A stretch of DNA of 64,000 nt from Leclercia pneumoniae (GTDB lineage Bacteria > Pseudomonadota > Gammaproteobacteria > Enterobacterales > Enterobacteriaceae). The DNA lies in assembly GCF_017348915.1 (NCBI RefSeq), contig NZ_CP071383.1, forward strand, positions 3,782,001 to 3,846,000. The letters are read 5' to 3'. Of this stretch, positions 23,400 through 35,764 are shown in pieces. Below the pieces are notes generated by a model. That model searched no databases, had not been told where the DNA came from, and saw nothing but the letters and a program-made list of their open reading frames with translations. The translations under genes and the position numbers were made by a program. Position 1 is the stretch's first letter. Every line of letters starts with the position of its first letter.

Positions 23400-24482
23400 T
23401 CAGGAGCGTTTTAGCATCAGCCAGAGGCTGATAACGAAGAAAGATGCGCTTGGCAGCAGGGCACCAATCACCGGCGGTATGCCATACACCAGGGTCAGCG
23501 GACCGAAGATCTGGTCCAGCACGTAGAAGACAAAGCCAAAGCTAATCCCGGTGACGACGCGCACGCCCATGGCTACGCTACGCAGCGGCCCGAAGATAAA
23601 GGAGAGAGCCATCAACATCATGACCGCCACGGAGAGTGGCTGGAAGATTTTGCTCCACATATTGAGCTGATAACGACCGGCATCCTGGCCACTCGACTTA
23701 AGATACTTCACATAGTTGTGAAGGCCACTGATAGAGAGCGCGTCCGGATCCAGCGCCACCACGCCGAGCTTGTCCGGCGTCAGGTTGGTTTTCCAGGTGC
23801 CACTGACGGTTTGCGAGCCCGTGATCTGTTTTGGATCCTGCAGGTTAGACTCGTCAACCTGCGACAGACGCCAAAGTTTATTGTCTGCATCAAAGGTCGC
23901 CGATGCCGCATAACGTACCGCCTGCAGCCGGCGCTGATCGTTAAAGCTATAAATGCTTACGCCGCCAAGGGAGTTGTCGCCCTTCACGCGTTCGATATAG
24001 ACAAAGTTATTTCCGTCTTTCGCCCACAGCCCCTGCTGGGTTGAGAGCAGCGAGCCGCCGTACATGGCCTGCGCACGGTAGTTACGCGCCATCTGCTCGC
24101 CCTGCGGTGCCACCCATTCGCCGATGGCCATGGTCAGCAGCACCAGTGGAATGGCGGTTTTCATGACCGACAGCGCCACCTGCATACGGGTAAAGCCAGA
24201 GGCCTGCATGACAACCAGTTCACTGCGCTGTGCCAACATCCCCAGACCCAGCAGGGCACCTAACAACGCCGCCATCGGGAAGAAGATCTGCACATCTTTT
24301 GGCATGCTGAGCAGGGTATACATACCTGCACCCAGAGCGTCGTAACTCCCCTGCCCGGCCTTTTTCAGCTGATCAACAAACTTGATGATGCCGGAGAGGG
24401 AGACCAGCATGAATAACGTCATCATGATGGTGGTAAAAATGGTTTTACCGATATAGCGGTCTAAAACGCGAAAAGCCTGCAT
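23400..24482 (-). CDS. lptG: LptG, LPS export ABC permease
   Basis: A 360-residue inner-membrane permease with six helices and a periplasmic beta-jellyroll domain. With LptF and LptB it extracts LPS from the inner membrane. N- and C-termini (MQAFRVLDRYIGKTIF, ending LWLMLKRS) match E. coli LptG in full. Its start overlaps the lptF stop by one base (TAATG). In E. coli yjgR converges on its 3' end; here arcB follows on the same strand after 135 bp. Confidence 0.96.
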   Translation of the reverse strand: MQAFRVLDRYIGKTIFTTIMMTLFMLVSLSGIIKFVDQLKKAGQGSYDALGAGMYTLLSMPKDVQIFFPMAALLGALLGLGMLAQRSELVVMQASGFTRMQVALSVMKTAIPLVLLTMAIGEWVAPQGEQMARNYRAQAMYGGSLLSTQQGLWAKDGNNFVYIERVKGDNSLGGVSIYSFNDQRRLQAVRYAASATFDADNKLWRLSQVDESNLQDPKQITGSQTVSGTWKTNLTPDKLGVVALDPDALSISGLHNYVKYLKSSGQDAGRYQLNMWSKIFQPLSVAVMMLMALSFIFGPLRSVAMGVRVVTGISFGFVFYVLDQIFGPLTLVYGIPPVIGALLPSASFFVISLWLMLKRS

Positions 24483-25582
24483 TACACCGCTCCTTTACGC
24501 ATAAAACGGGATCTGAAACGGCGCATCGGCACGGTATCCCAAAGGTTAAGCGCGATGGCCAGCAACAGATACAGCACGTTGACCGCCCAGGTCCAGATAA
24601 CCGGGTCGATTTTGCCTTTCCCACCGTTCGATTTTATGGAGGTCTGCAGCAGGAAGAACACCAGATAGAGCAGCATCGCCGGCAGCATTGACAGCACACG
24701 TCCCTGACGCGGGTTGACCACGCTCAGCGGAACCACCATCAGTGCCATCATAAACACGGTGAATACCAGCGTAATACGCCAGTGCAACTCTGCCCGGGCG
24801 CGATCGGTATCGGTGGTGAAGAGCGTACGCATGTTCATCTGATCCGTATCGCTCGGGTCCAGCGCGACCGCCTGGTGACCAATGATCGCCTGGTAGTTCT
24901 GGAAGTCGGTAATACGGAAATCGCGCAACATGGCAGTGCCTTCAAAGCGGGTGCCTTTGTTCAGCGTGACGACCTGAGACCCATCTTTAGTCTGAGAAAG
25001 CTGGCCTGAATCAGCCACCACCACGGAGGGACGGGCATTGCCTTTCGGTCGAATTTGCGCGAGGAAAACGTCGTTGAACCGGCTACCGTCAACGCTTTCG
25101 ATAAACAGGACCGAGTTGCCGTCGCTGGCTTGCTGGAACTGTCCCTGGGCCAGGGCAGCCATGCCGGGGTTGGCTTTCGCTTCAGCTAGCACTTCATCCT
25201 GATGGCGCGATGACCAGGGGCCTGCCCACATCACGTTGACGGCGGCAACGATACCGGTAAACAACGCCAGTACCATGGCGGCTTTTACCAGTACCGCTTT
25301 GCTCAGTCCGCAGGCGTGCATGACGGTGATTTCACTTTCGGTATAGAGTTTACCGAGCGTCATCAGCAATCCGAGGAAAAGGCTCAACGGCAGGATCAGC
25401 TGCGCCATTTCAGGCACGCCTAACCCGAGGAGGGAAAGCACCAGATTTGTAGGAATTTCGCCGTCGACCGCTGCACCGAGGATCCTCACCAGTTTCTGAC
25501 AGAAAAAAATCAGAAGCAGGATGAAGAGTATTGCCAGCTGGCTTTTGAGCGTCTCCCGCACCAGATATCTTATGATTATCAC
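24482..25582 (-). CDS. lptF: LptF, LPS export ABC permease
   Basis: A 366-residue permease, partner of LptG in LptB2FG, with six membrane helices around a periplasmic jellyroll domain. The start is GTG at 25580-25582 and gives MIIIRYLVRETLKSQ, the same N-terminus and length as E. coli LptF. The coupling region NPRQGRVLSMLPAMLLY is conserved. It is divergent from pepA across 266 bp, as in E. coli. Confidence 0.96.
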   Translation of the reverse strand: MIIIRYLVRETLKSQLAILFILLLIFFCQKLVRILGAAVDGEIPTNLVLSLLGLGVPEMAQLILPLSLFLGLLMTLGKLYTESEITVMHACGLSKAVLVKAAMVLALFTGIVAAVNVMWAGPWSSRHQDEVLAEAKANPGMAALAQGQFQQASDGNSVLFIESVDGSRFNDVFLAQIRPKGNARPSVVVADSGQLSQTKDGSQVVTLNKGTRFEGTAMLRDFRITDFQNYQAIIGHQAVALDPSDTDQMNMRTLFTTDTDRARAELHWRITLVFTVFMMALMVVPLSVVNPRQGRVLSMLPAMLLYLVFFLLQTSIKSNGGKGKIDPVIWTWAVNVLYLLLAIALNLWDTVPMRRFRSRFMRKGAV

Positions 25583-25845
25583 ATTAAATACGCCCGTAAA
25601 AACCCGTCTTTTTGCTGGAAAATCGCTTGTTTCATGGCTTAAACGTCATTTATTCTCTTGAGTCGTCGAAATCATCGCTAAGATTAGAACACCCGACGGA
25701 TTCGCGCTTCAGAAGATGTAATGATGTGTCGAAACCGTAATAACGTAAGATTAACACGAAGTCACCGCAACAGCGGGCATGAGTTACGAAAGGTTTCAAT
25801 TCTATCCGTAGCGGCCGCTGTTGTCTTTAAGATTCAGGAGCGTAG

Positions 25846-27360
<1,515 letters not shown>

Positions 27361-27369
27361 ACCCGAAAG

Positions 27370-27391
27370 CCGGGTGGCAGATGCCACCCGG
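27370..27391. repeat. REP-like palindrome after pepA
   Basis: A perfect inverted repeat, CCGGGTGGC-AGAT-GCCACCCGG, followed by TTTCG. The GCCGGGTGG arm is typical of enteric REP elements. It may protect the pepA transcript end or act as a weak terminator. Confidence 0.7.
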
Positions 27392-27427
27392 TTTCGCATT
27401 TAAAATCACCACAAGAAGCCCCATATC

Positions 27428-27871
27428 ATGAAAAACGCAACGTTCTATATTCTGGACAACGATACACAACAGGATGGCCTGAGCGCCGTTGAACAACTGG
27501 TGTGTGACATTGCCGCAGAACGTTGGCGCAGTGGCAAGCGCGTGCTCATCGCCTGTGAAGATGAGCAGCAAGCCATTCGTCTTGATGAGGCGCTATGGGC
27601 GCGACCTGCCGAGAGTTTTGTCCCACACAATCTGTCGGGTGAAGGGCCGCGTGGCGGTGCCCCGGTGGAGATAGCCTGGCCACAAAAACGTAACAGCAGC
27701 GCGCGCGATATCCTGATAAGCCTGCGTACTGGCTTTGCAGATTTTGCCACCGCTTTCACAGAAGTGGTAGACTTTGTCCCCTACGAAGATTCCCTGAAAC
27801 AACTGGCGCGCGAACGCTATAAAGCGTACCGCCTGGCTGGTTTTAACCTGAATACGGCAACCTGGAAATAA
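27428..27871 (+). CDS. holC: DNA polymerase III chi subunit HolC
   Basis: A 147-residue subunit of the clamp-loader complex that links the replisome to single-stranded DNA-binding protein. The sequence [40 protein letters not shown] N-terminus (first 36 residues) and length match E. coli chi. Its stop overlaps the valS start by one base (TAATG), so translation is coupled. Confidence 0.95.
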   Translation: MKNATFYILDNDTQQDGLSAVEQLVCDIAAERWRSGKRVLIACEDEQQAIRLDEALWARPAESFVPHNLSGEGPRGGAPVEIAWPQKRNSSARDILISLRTGFADFATAFTEVVDFVPYEDSLKQLARERYKAYRLAGFNLNTATWK

Positions 27872-30726
27872 TGGAAAAGACATATAACCCACGCGATATC
27901 GAACAGCCGCTTTACGAGCACTGGGAACAGCAGGGCTATTTCAAGCCTAACGGCGATGAAAGCAAAGAGTCCTTCTGCATCATGATCCCGCCGCCGAACG
28001 TCACCGGCAGTTTGCATATGGGTCATGCTTTCCAGCAGACCATCATGGACACCATGATCCGCTACCAGCGCATGCAGGGTAAAAACACCCTGTGGCAGGC
28101 GGGGACTGACCACGCGGGTATCGCGACCCAGATGGTCGTTGAGCGTAAAATTGCCGCTGAAGAGGGTAAAACCCGCCACGACTACGGTCGCGACGCGTTC
28201 ATCGACAAAATCTGGCAGTGGAAGGCAGAATCTGGCGGCACCATTACCCGCCAGATGCGTCGTCTCGGCAACTCCGTGGACTGGGAGCGCGAGCGCTTCA
28301 CCATGGACGAAGGCCTCTCCAACGCTGTGAAAGAAGTGTTTGTCCGTCTGTATAAAGAGGACCTGATTTACCGTGGCAAGCGCCTGGTAAACTGGGACCC
28401 GAAACTGCGCACCGCCATCTCTGACCTGGAAGTGGAAAACCGCGAGTCAAAAGGCTCGATGTGGCACATCCGCTATCCGCTGGCCGACGGCGCAAAAACC
28501 GCAGACGGTAAAGATTACCTGGTGGTTGCTACCACCCGTCCGGAAACCCTGCTGGGCGATACCGGTGTGGCCGTTAACCCGGAAGATCCGCGCTACAAAG
28601 ATCTGATCGGTAAATTTGTGGTCCTGCCGCTGGTTAACCGCCGTATTCCGATTGTGGGCGACGAACACGCCGACATGGAAAAAGGCACCGGCTGCGTGAA
28701 AATCACCCCGGCCCACGACTTCAACGACTACGAAGTGGGTCGTCGTCATCAGCTTCCAATGATCAACATTCTGACCTTCGACGGCGATATCCGTGAAAGC
28801 GCAGAAGTGTATGACACTAAAGGCAACGAGTCTGATGTTTACGCAAGTGACATCCCGGCCGAGTTCCAGAAGCTGGAACGCTTCGCCGCGCGTAAAGCGA
28901 TCGTCGCTGCCGTAGATGCGCTGGGCCTGCTGGAAGAGATCAAGCCTCACGATCTGACCGTGCCGTACGGCGACCGTGGCGGTGTGGTTATCGAGCCAAT
29001 GTTAACCGACCAGTGGTATGTGCGTGCCGACGTGCTGGCTAAACCTGCTGTTGAAGCGGTTGAAAACGGCAGCATCCAGTTCGTGCCGAAACAGTATGAA
29101 AACATGTACTTCTCCTGGATGCGTGACATTCAGGACTGGTGTATCTCCCGTCAGCTGTGGTGGGGCCACCGTATTCCGGCGTGGTATGACAACGAAGGCA
29201 ACGTCTACGTTGGCCGCACCGAAGACGAAGTGCGTCAGGAAAATAACCTGGGCGCTGACGTTGCCCTGCGTCAGGACGAAGACGTGCTGGATACCTGGTT
29301 CTCCTCCGCACTCTGGACCTTCTCTACCCTCGGCTGGCCGGAAAATACCGATGCCCTGCGTCAGTTCCACCCAACCAGCGTGATGGTTTCCGGCTTCGAC
29401 ATCATCTTCTTCTGGATCGCCCGCATGATCATGATGACCATGCACTTTATTAAAGATGAAGACGGCAAACCGCAGATCCCGTTTAAGACGATCTACATGA
29501 CTGGCCTTATCCGCGATGACGAAGGTCAGAAGATGTCTAAATCCAAGGGTAACGTTATCGACCCGCTGGATATGGTCGACGGTATTTCGCTGGAAGAGCT
29601 GCTGGAAAAACGTACCGGCAACATGATGCAGCCGCAGCTAGCCGAGAAGATCCGCAAGCGTACCGAGAAGCAGTTCCCGAACGGGATTGAGTCTCACGGT
29701 ACCGACGCCCTGCGCTTCACCCTGGCGGCGCTGGCCTCTACCGGCCGCGACATCAACTGGGACATGAAGCGTCTGGAAGGTTACCGTAACTTCTGTAACA
29801 AGCTGTGGAACGCCAGCCGTTTCGTGCTGATGAATACCGAAGATCAGGATTGCGGCTTTAACGGCGGCGAGATGACGCTGTCGCTGGCTGACCGCTGGAT
29901 CCTGGCGGAATTCAACCAGACGGTGAAAGCCTTCCGTGACGCACTGGACAGCTTCCGCTTCGACATCGCGGCAGGCATCCTGTACGAATTCACCTGGAAC
30001 CAGTTCTGCGACTGGTATCTGGAGCTGGCGAAGCCGGTGATGAACGGTGGTTCTGAAGCAGAACTGCGCGGTACGCGTAATACGCTGATCACCGTGCTGG
30101 AAGGTCTGCTGCGCCTGGCGCACCCGGTCATTCCGTTCATTACTGAAACTATCTGGCAGCGCGTGAAGGTGATTGCAGGTATCAACGCCGACACCATCAT
30201 GCTGCAGCCGTTCCCGGAGTTCGATGCCGCTAAAGTAGATGAAGCCGCATCAGCTGATACCGAATGGCTGAAACAGGCGATTGTTGCTGTGCGTAACGTT
30301 CGTGCAGAAATGAACATCGCCCCGAGCAAGCCGCTGGAACTGCTGCTGCGCGGTTGCAGCGAGGCTGCCGTTCGTCGTGTGAATGAGAACAGCACCTTCC
30401 TGAAAACCATGGCGCGTCTGGAGAGCATCACCGTGCTGCCTGCCGATGACAAAGGTCCGGTTTCTGTGACCAAAATCATCGACGGCGCCGAGCTGCTGAT
30501 CCCAATGGCGGGTCTGATCGACAAAGATGCCGAGCTGGCGCGTCTGGCGAAGGAAGTGGCGAAAGTCGACGTGGAAATTGGCAAAATCGAAAGCAAACTG
30601 GCGAACGAAGGCTTTGTCGCCCGCGCGCCGGAAGCGGTCATCGCCAAAGAGCGTGAGCGTCTGGTTGCTTTCGCCGATGCAAAAACCAAACTGATTGAGC
30701 AGCAGGCGGTTATCGCAGCCCTGTAA
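27871..30726 (+). CDS. valS: Valyl-tRNA synthetase ValS
   Basis: A 951-residue class Ia aminoacyl-tRNA synthetase charging tRNA-Val. The HIGH-type signature is in [14 protein letters not shown] (about 42-55), the KMSKS loop is QKMSKSKGN, an editing domain lies between them, and a C-terminal coiled coil ([18 protein letters not shown]) binds tRNA. Length equals E. coli ValS. A strong terminator hairpin follows. Confidence 0.97.
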   Translation: MEKTYNPRDIEQPLYEHWEQQGYFKPNGDESKESFCIMIPPPNVTGSLHMGHAFQQTIMDTMIRYQRMQGKNTLWQAGTDHAGIATQMVVERKIAAEEGKTRHDYGRDAFIDKIWQWKAESGGTITRQMRRLGNSVDWERERFTMDEGLSNAVKEVFVRLYKEDLIYRGKRLVNWDPKLRTAISDLEVENRESKGSMWHIRYPLADGAKTADGKDYLVVATTRPETLLGDTGVAVNPEDPRYKDLIGKFVVLPLVNRRIPIVGDEHADMEKGTGCVKITPAHDFNDYEVGRRHQLPMINILTFDGDIRESAEVYDTKGNESDVYASDIPAEFQKLERFAARKAIVAAVDALGLLEEIKPHDLTVPYGDRGGVVIEPMLTDQWYVRADVLAKPAVEAVENGSIQFVPKQYENMYFSWMRDIQDWCISRQLWWGHRIPAWYDNEGNVYVGRTEDEVRQENNLGADVALRQDEDVLDTWFSSALWTFSTLGWPENTDALRQFHPTSVMVSGFDIIFFWIARMIMMTMHFIKDEDGKPQIPFKTIYMTGLIRDDEGQKMSKSKGNVIDPLDMVDGISLEELLEKRTGNMMQPQLAEKIRKRTEKQFPNGIESHGTDALRFTLAALASTGRDINWDMKRLEGYRNFCNKLWNASRFVLMNTEDQDCGFNGGEMTLSLADRWILAEFNQTVKAFRDALDSFRFDIAAGILYEFTWNQFCDWYLELAKPVMNGGSEAELRGTRNTLITVLEGLLRLAHPVIPFITETIWQRVKVIAGINADTIMLQPFPEFDAAKVDEAASADTEWLKQAIVAVRNVRAEMNIAPSKPLELLLRGCSEAAVRRVNENSTFLKTMARLESITVLPADDKGPVSVTKIIDGAELLIPMAGLIDKDAELARLAKEVAKVDVEIGKIESKLANEGFVARAPEAVIAKERERLVAFADAKTKLIEQQAVIAAL

Positions 30727-30734
30727 TGCTTTTA

Positions 30735-30764
30735 CCCCTTACGCTTCAGGGCGTAAGGGGTTTC
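30735..30764 (+). terminator. Terminator of holC-valS
   Basis: A perfect 10-bp stem, CCCCTTACGC (30735-30744) with GCGTAAGGGG (30751-30760), loop TTCAGG, followed by TTTCC. The T tract is short but the stem is strong. Confidence 0.75.
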
Positions 30765-30849
30765 CTCCCTGAAAACTCCTCGCTTGCACTCCCTTTGCTC
30801 CGGTGCTATTAACAGCAGCTGTGTGTCAATTTTTGTCATGAGTAATGCT

Positions 30850-31353
30850 ATGAGCGTGATTGCCCCCGTCGCGACGACGATGCGTCGTATCACTGAACAG
30901 GACAACCCGGCTATCGCCGCCGTTATCCGCACCGTTTCCGCCGAATATGGCCTCACGGCCGATAAAGGCTACACCGTAGCCGATCCAAACCTCGATGAGC
31001 TGTTCCAGCTATACAGCCAGCCGGGCCACGCCTACTGGATCATTGAGCAGGCAGGCAAGGTTGTGGGCGGTGGCGGCGTGGCGCCTTTGACCTGCAGCGA
31101 GCCCGATATCTGTGAACTGCAGAAGATGTACTTTCTGCCCGCCATTCGCGGCCAGGGGCTGGCGAAAAAGCTGGCGCTGGTAGCGCTTGAACACGCGCGC
31201 GCTGAGGGCTTCACCCGCTGTTATCTCGAAACCACCGCGTTCCTCAAAGAGGCCATTGGCCTGTATGAACACCTGGGCTTCGAACATATCGACGCGCCGC
31301 TGGGCTGCACTGGCCACGTCGACTGCGAAGTGCGGATGCTAAAGACCCTCTGA
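30850..31353 (+). CDS. yjgM: GNAT-family N-acetyltransferase YjgM
   Basis: A 167-residue acetyltransferase of unknown substrate. The acetyl-CoA-binding motif A is [18 protein letters not shown], and [18 protein letters not shown] is motif B. The start at 30850 ([13 protein letters not shown]) aligns exactly with E. coli YjgM and gives the same length; another ATG four codons earlier is possible, and no strong ribosome-binding site decides between them. It is the gene that in E. coli follows valS and yjgN; yjgN is absent here. Confidence 0.88.
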   Translation: MSVIAPVATTMRRITEQDNPAIAAVIRTVSAEYGLTADKGYTVADPNLDELFQLYSQPGHAYWIIEQAGKVVGGGGVAPLTCSEPDICELQKMYFLPAIRGQGLAKKLALVALEHARAEGFTRCYLETTAFLKEAIGLYEHLGFEHIDAPLGCTGHVDCEVRMLKTL

Positions 31354-31431
31354 TACTGCCCCCATTCTGTTAAGCGGCTGTAAACTGAATGCTCTACACT
31401 CTCAGTTCAACACCATAACGGGGGAATAAAG

Positions 31432-32451
31432 ATGTCGATGATAAAAAGCTATGCCGCGCCGCAGGCGGGTGCAGAACTTGAGCTGTACGAGTACGATGCG
31501 GGTGAGCTAAAAGCAGAAGACGTCGAAGTTCAGGTAGATTATTGCGGCATTTGCCACTCGGATCTGTCGATGATCGACAACGAATGGGGCTTTTCAAATT
31601 ATCCCCTGGTTGCCGGGCATGAGGTCATCGGCCGTGTGGTTGCGCTGGGCACTGCCGCGCAGGACAAAGGGCTGAAAGTTGGCCAGCGCGTGGGCATTGG
31701 CTGGACGGCACGCAGCTGTGGACATTGTGATGCCTGTATCAGCGGTAACCAGATTAACTGTCTGGAAGGCGCGGTACCTACCATTCTCAATAAGGGCGGG
31801 TTCGCCGACAAACTGCGCGCCGACTGGCAGTGGGTGATCCCGCTACCGGACAGCATTGATATCGAATCCGCAGGCCCGCTGCTCTGCGGCGGTATTACGG
31901 TATTTAAACCGCTGCTGATGCACCACATCACCGCCACCAGCCGCGTGGGCGTAATTGGTATTGGCGGACTGGGCCACATTGCCATTAAGTTACTGCACGC
32001 CATGGGCTGCGAAGTGACGGCGTTCAGCTCTAACCCGGCGAAAGAGCAGGAAGTGCTGGCAATGGGCGCCGATAAAGTGGTGAACAGCCGCGATCCGGAA
32101 GCCCTGAAAGCGCTGGCGGGTCAGTTCGATCTGATCATCAACACCGTGAACGTCGATCTCGACTGGCAGCCGTACTTTGAAGCGCTGGCCTACGGCGGTA
32201 ACTTCCATACCGTTGGGGCAGTGCTGAAGCCGCTGCCGGTTCCGGCATTTACCCTGATTGGTGGCGATCGCAGCGTATCTGGCTCTGCAACCGGCACACC
32301 GTTCGAGTTGCGCAAACTGATGAAGTTTGCCGGACGCACCAAAGTGTCCCCAACCACCGAACTGTATCCGATGTCGAAAATCAATGAGGCTATCCAGCAC
32401 GTGCGCGACGGCAAGGCCCGTTACCGCGTGGTGTTAAAAGCCGATTTCTGA
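31432..32451 (+). CDS. ahr: NADPH-dependent aldehyde reductase / zinc alcohol dehydrogenase Ahr (YjgB)
   Basis: A 339-residue medium-chain dehydrogenase. Catalytic zinc residues lie in CGICHSDL and GHEVIG, structural zinc in [15 protein letters not shown], and the cofactor loop is [10 protein letters not shown]. coli Ahr reduces a wide range of aldehydes with NADPH; about nine of ten residues look the same. A GGGGGAAT ribosome-binding site precedes the start. In E. coli ahr lies beside the idn operon and leuX, neither of which is present here. Confidence 0.93.
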   Translation: MSMIKSYAAPQAGAELELYEYDAGELKAEDVEVQVDYCGICHSDLSMIDNEWGFSNYPLVAGHEVIGRVVALGTAAQDKGLKVGQRVGIGWTARSCGHCDACISGNQINCLEGAVPTILNKGGFADKLRADWQWVIPLPDSIDIESAGPLLCGGITVFKPLLMHHITATSRVGVIGIGGLGHIAIKLLHAMGCEVTAFSSNPAKEQEVLAMGADKVVNSRDPEALKALAGQFDLIINTVNVDLDWQPYFEALAYGGNFHTVGAVLKPLPVPAFTLIGGDRSVSGSATGTPFELRKLMKFAGRTKVSPTTELYPMSKINEAIQHVRDGKARYRVVLKADF

Positions 32452-32460
32452 TGTGACTAC

Positions 32461-32492
32461 GCCGGGTGGAGGCATCGCCCCACCCGGCTTTT
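32461..32492. repeat. REP-like palindrome / terminator between ahr and dhaK
   Basis: GCCGGGTGG (32461-32469) pairs with CCACCCGGC (32480-32488), followed on the plus strand by TTTTC. It has the same arm as the repeat after pepA. It separates two convergent genes and can serve as a terminator for ahr. Confidence 0.7.
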
Positions 32493-32497
32493 CTTCG

Positions 32498-34135
32498 CTA
32501 CTTCGCCAGCGCTTTAAACACCTCCGCCACCGCCACCGCACCCGGATCGGTCACCCCTTGAAGATTCTCTTTATTGACATAGGATGAACGCCCCGCACCG
32601 GCTTTGTGCATGCTGGCCGTCGCCTCTGCACCCTGCTGAGCGGCCTGTGCAGCAGCCTGAATATCCCCTTGCTGCAAAGCTTCCAGCGCGGGCTGGAGCG
32701 CATCGATCAGGGTGCGATCCCCAGGCGCGGCCCCACCGTAATGCTTCATTTGCGCCAACCCGCTCAACAACGACTCTGGCACGGTTTTACCCTCCAGCAA
32801 CGACTGCCCGGCGGCGGTAAAGAAGATCGACATCAATACGCCGCTCGAGCCGCCCATCACCGTCGCCAATCTTTCACCCACCAGCAATAACAACTTCGCG
32901 GGATCATTTAGCGGCAACTGCTTTTGCGCAAGGCGTTGGGCTATCTCCTTCGCACCTTGCGCAAAGGTAGATCCGGTATCGCCATCGCCTACTTTCGCAT
33001 CCAGCGCGTTGAGCCGGTTTTCCAGATCCAGCAGCGTCTGCGTCGCTGCGCCCACCCACGCGGCAATTTGCGCATTATCGGAGGGGGTAAATTCCACTTT
33101 GTCGCGCACAACCTCGTGCGATACCGTACGCATTGGCGCAAAGGCGACGGGTTTTTGCCAGCCCAGGGTCTCCACTGGCGAATTGAGTGCCTGCTCAAAG
33201 GTGTCGTTCAGCTTCAAACACGAGAGCGAAAAGCCTTTCATATCCAGCGAACTGACCAGCGTCGCCGGGCCGATAAGCCAGTCAATCTGGTCTTTTACCG
33301 CTGAGTGCGCCAGCTCTTTGGTAAGCTGCGCCATCTCCAGCGCAGATACGCCGCCGAGGTTATTGATCATAACCGCCAGCCGCCCGGCGCCAGCCTGCTC
33401 CTGCAGCGGTTTCACCAGGGTGTCGATGATTGTTTTACTGTTCTGGGTATTGACAATCGACGCACCCGGCTCACCGTGGATCCCGAGACCCAGCTCGACT
33501 TGCCCCTGCTGGATACGCCCCTCTTCTTCATCGCTGCCGGGCAGACTGCATGTGCGCATCGCCACACCGAGGCTCCAGAGGTTATCGCAGGCCTGCTGGG
33601 CGAGATCCCGAACCTCACGGAGCGATTTCCCCTGCTCGGCAGCGTAACCGGCTATCTTATGCACCAGCACCGTACCCGCAATGCCTCGCGGTTGTTTGTT
33701 ATCAGGCAGAGCAATGTCGTCGGCCACGATCACCATTTCGACGTTCAGCCCGTAGCCCTTGGCCTTTTCTGCCGCGAGGCCAAAGTTCAGACGATCGCCG
33801 GTATAGTTTTTGACGATCAACAGGCAGCCATGCTCGCCCGTTACCGCCATGATCGCATTCAAGACCGCGTCAACGCTCGGCGAAGCAAAAAGATCGCCGC
33901 ACACCGCTGCGGTGAGCATCCCCTTGCCCACAAACCCGGCATGGGCGGGTTCATGACCCGAACCACCGCCGGAAATAACCGCCACGCGGCTTTTATCCCA
34001 GTCAGCACGGGCGACAACGCGAATAGCCGGGTCAATATCAAGCCTGGCGAGATTAGCGTGTGGTGTAGAAATCAGCATGCCTTCAATGGCGTCATTGACC
34101 AGCTGTTCGCGGTCGTTAAAAAAGAATCTGGACAT
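32498..34135 (-). CDS. dhaK: ATP-dependent dihydroxyacetone kinase, fused DhaK-DhaL type
   Basis: A 545-residue single-chain kinase that phosphorylates dihydroxyacetone (or glyceraldehyde) with ATP, of the Citrobacter freundii type and not the PTS-linked DhaKLM type. The DhaK half has ISGGGSGHEPAHAG and the substrate-binding histidine in GLGIHGEPG; the DhaL half has the nucleotide/Mg motif DAKVGDGDTG and MGGSSGVLMS. The start MSRFFFNDREQ has GGGAAA a few bases before it; 27 upstream open codons are rejected. It stands alone, without dha-regulon genes, in the place where E. coli has the idn operon. Confidence 0.9.
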   Translation of the reverse strand: MSRFFFNDREQLVNDAIEGMLISTPHANLARLDIDPAIRVVARADWDKSRVAVISGGGSGHEPAHAGFVGKGMLTAAVCGDLFASPSVDAVLNAIMAVTGEHGCLLIVKNYTGDRLNFGLAAEKAKGYGLNVEMVIVADDIALPDNKQPRGIAGTVLVHKIAGYAAEQGKSLREVRDLAQQACDNLWSLGVAMRTCSLPGSDEEEGRIQQGQVELGLGIHGEPGASIVNTQNSKTIIDTLVKPLQEQAGAGRLAVMINNLGGVSALEMAQLTKELAHSAVKDQIDWLIGPATLVSSLDMKGFSLSCLKLNDTFEQALNSPVETLGWQKPVAFAPMRTVSHEVVRDKVEFTPSDNAQIAAWVGAATQTLLDLENRLNALDAKVGDGDTGSTFAQGAKEIAQRLAQKQLPLNDPAKLLLLVGERLATVMGGSSGVLMSIFFTAAGQSLLEGKTVPESLLSGLAQMKHYGGAAPGDRTLIDALQPALEALQQGDIQAAAQAAQQGAEATASMHKAGAGRSSYVNKENLQGVTDPGAVAVAEVFKALAK

Positions 34136-34261
34136 AATTTCCCAAAAAGTTGATAACCGTATGGAAAAGCATAGTCCGCACTGGGTAATGCGCAGCAAAC
34201 AAAGGAATTTGCGCATCAGGTTGCCTATACTCCACCCAGTGCCCAGAAAAGGAATTGGATC

Positions 34262-35764
34262 ATGAGTACTCCTCTGCTAATTGCTCGTACGCTGGATCAC
34301 GAGCTGTTTCTCCTCCCTGCAATGGCAAACCGACACGGGCTCATTACCGGTGCCACCGGCACGGGCAAAACCGTCACCCTACAAAAGCTGGCTGAATCAT
34401 TCTCAAGCTGTGGCGTACCGGTATTTGTGGCCGATGTGAAGGGCGATTTGACCGGCATTGCGCAGGAGGGCGTTGGCTCAGAGAAGCTGCTCGCCAGACT
34501 GAAAAACATCGGTGTGACCGACTGGCAACCGCAGGGTAACCCGGTCGTCTTGTGGGATATCTTCGGCGAAAAAGGCCACCCGGTACGTGCCACCGTTTCC
34601 GATCTGGGCCCGCTGCTGCTGGCACGGCTGCTCAATCTGAACGAGGTGCAGTCTGGCGTGCTGAATATCATCTTTCGTATTGCCGACGAACAGGGATTAC
34701 TGCTGCTGGATTTCAAAGATCTACGCGCTATCACCCACTATATTGGCGATAACGCCAAATCTTTCCAGACCCAGTATGGCAACATCAGTTCCGCCTCGAT
34801 TGGCGCTATTCAGCGTGGATTGCTCACGCTTGAGCAGCAAGGCGCCGGGCACTTCTTCGGCGAACCGATGCTGGATATTAAGGACTGGATGCGCACCGAC
34901 AGTAACGGTAAGGGCATCATTAACATTCTGAGCGCGGAAAAGCTCTATCAGATGCCCAAACTGTACGCCGCCAGTCTGCTATGGATGCTCTCTGAAATAT
35001 ATGAACAACTCCCTGAAGCGGGCGATCTGGAAAAACCCAAACTGGTGTTCTTCTTTGACGAAGCACATCTGCTGTTCAGCGGTGCTCCGCAGGTCTTACT
35101 CGACAAGATTGAACAAGTGATCCGTTTGATCCGCTCGAAAGGGGTTGGCGTCTGGTTTGTTTCGCAAAATCCGTCCGATATCCCTGACAACGTACTGGGT
35201 CAGTTAGGTAACCGCGTACAGCACGCCCTGCGCGCCTTCACGCCAAAAGATCAAAAGGCGGTTAAAGCGGCCGCACAGACCATGCGCGCCAATCCAGCGT
35301 TCAGTACGGAAGAGGCAATTCAGGCGCTGGGCACCGGTGAAGCCTTGATCTCCTTCCTGGATGTCAAAGGCAGCCCCTCAGTGGTAGAGCGCGCAATGGT
35401 GATCGCACCCAACTCACGTATGGGGCCCGTCACTGACGATGAACGTAACGGGCTAATTAACCACTCTCCGGTTTACGGCAAATACGAAGACGAGATCGAT
35501 CGGGAATCGGCTTTTGAAAAGTTACAGGCGGGGATAGAGGCGAGCCCGCAGCAGCAGAGTGCTCCCACTGCGAAAGGCGATGCAGCGGCCACGGACGATG
35601 GCATTCTGGGCGGGCTCAAAGATATTCTGTTTGGCAGCACCGGGCCGCGCGGGGGTAAGCGCGACGGCGTGGTACAAACTATGGCGAAAAGCGCAGCACG
35701 CCAGGTCACCAATCAGATCGTACGCGGCATGCTGGGCAGCTTGTTAGGCGGACGTAGACGCTAA
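34262..35764 (+). CDS. yjgR: HerA-type P-loop ATPase YjgR (DUF853)
   Basis: A 500-residue protein of the HerA/FtsK-like ATPase group, function not established. Walker A is [10 protein letters not shown] (about 30-39), Walker B is [11 protein letters not shown], and an arginine-rich C-terminus ends GSLLGGRRR. Length equals E. coli YjgR, so the gene is complete. Its last 21 bases overlap the end of convergent yhcC, and its stop codon is directly at the right edge of the relocated block. Confidence 0.92.
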   Translation: MSTPLLIARTLDHELFLLPAMANRHGLITGATGTGKTVTLQKLAESFSSCGVPVFVADVKGDLTGIAQEGVGSEKLLARLKNIGVTDWQPQGNPVVLWDIFGEKGHPVRATVSDLGPLLLARLLNLNEVQSGVLNIIFRIADEQGLLLLDFKDLRAITHYIGDNAKSFQTQYGNISSASIGAIQRGLLTLEQQGAGHFFGEPMLDIKDWMRTDSNGKGIINILSAEKLYQMPKLYAASLLWMLSEIYEQLPEAGDLEKPKLVFFFDEAHLLFSGAPQVLLDKIEQVIRLIRSKGVGVWFVSQNPSDIPDNVLGQLGNRVQHALRAFTPKDQKAVKAAAQTMRANPAFSTEEAIQALGTGEALISFLDVKGSPSVVERAMVIAPNSRMGPVTDDERNGLINHSPVYGKYEDEIDRESAFEKLQAGIEASPQQQSAPTAKGDAAATDDGILGGLKDILFGSTGPRGGKRDGVVQTMAKSAARQVTNQIVRGMLGSLLGGRRR

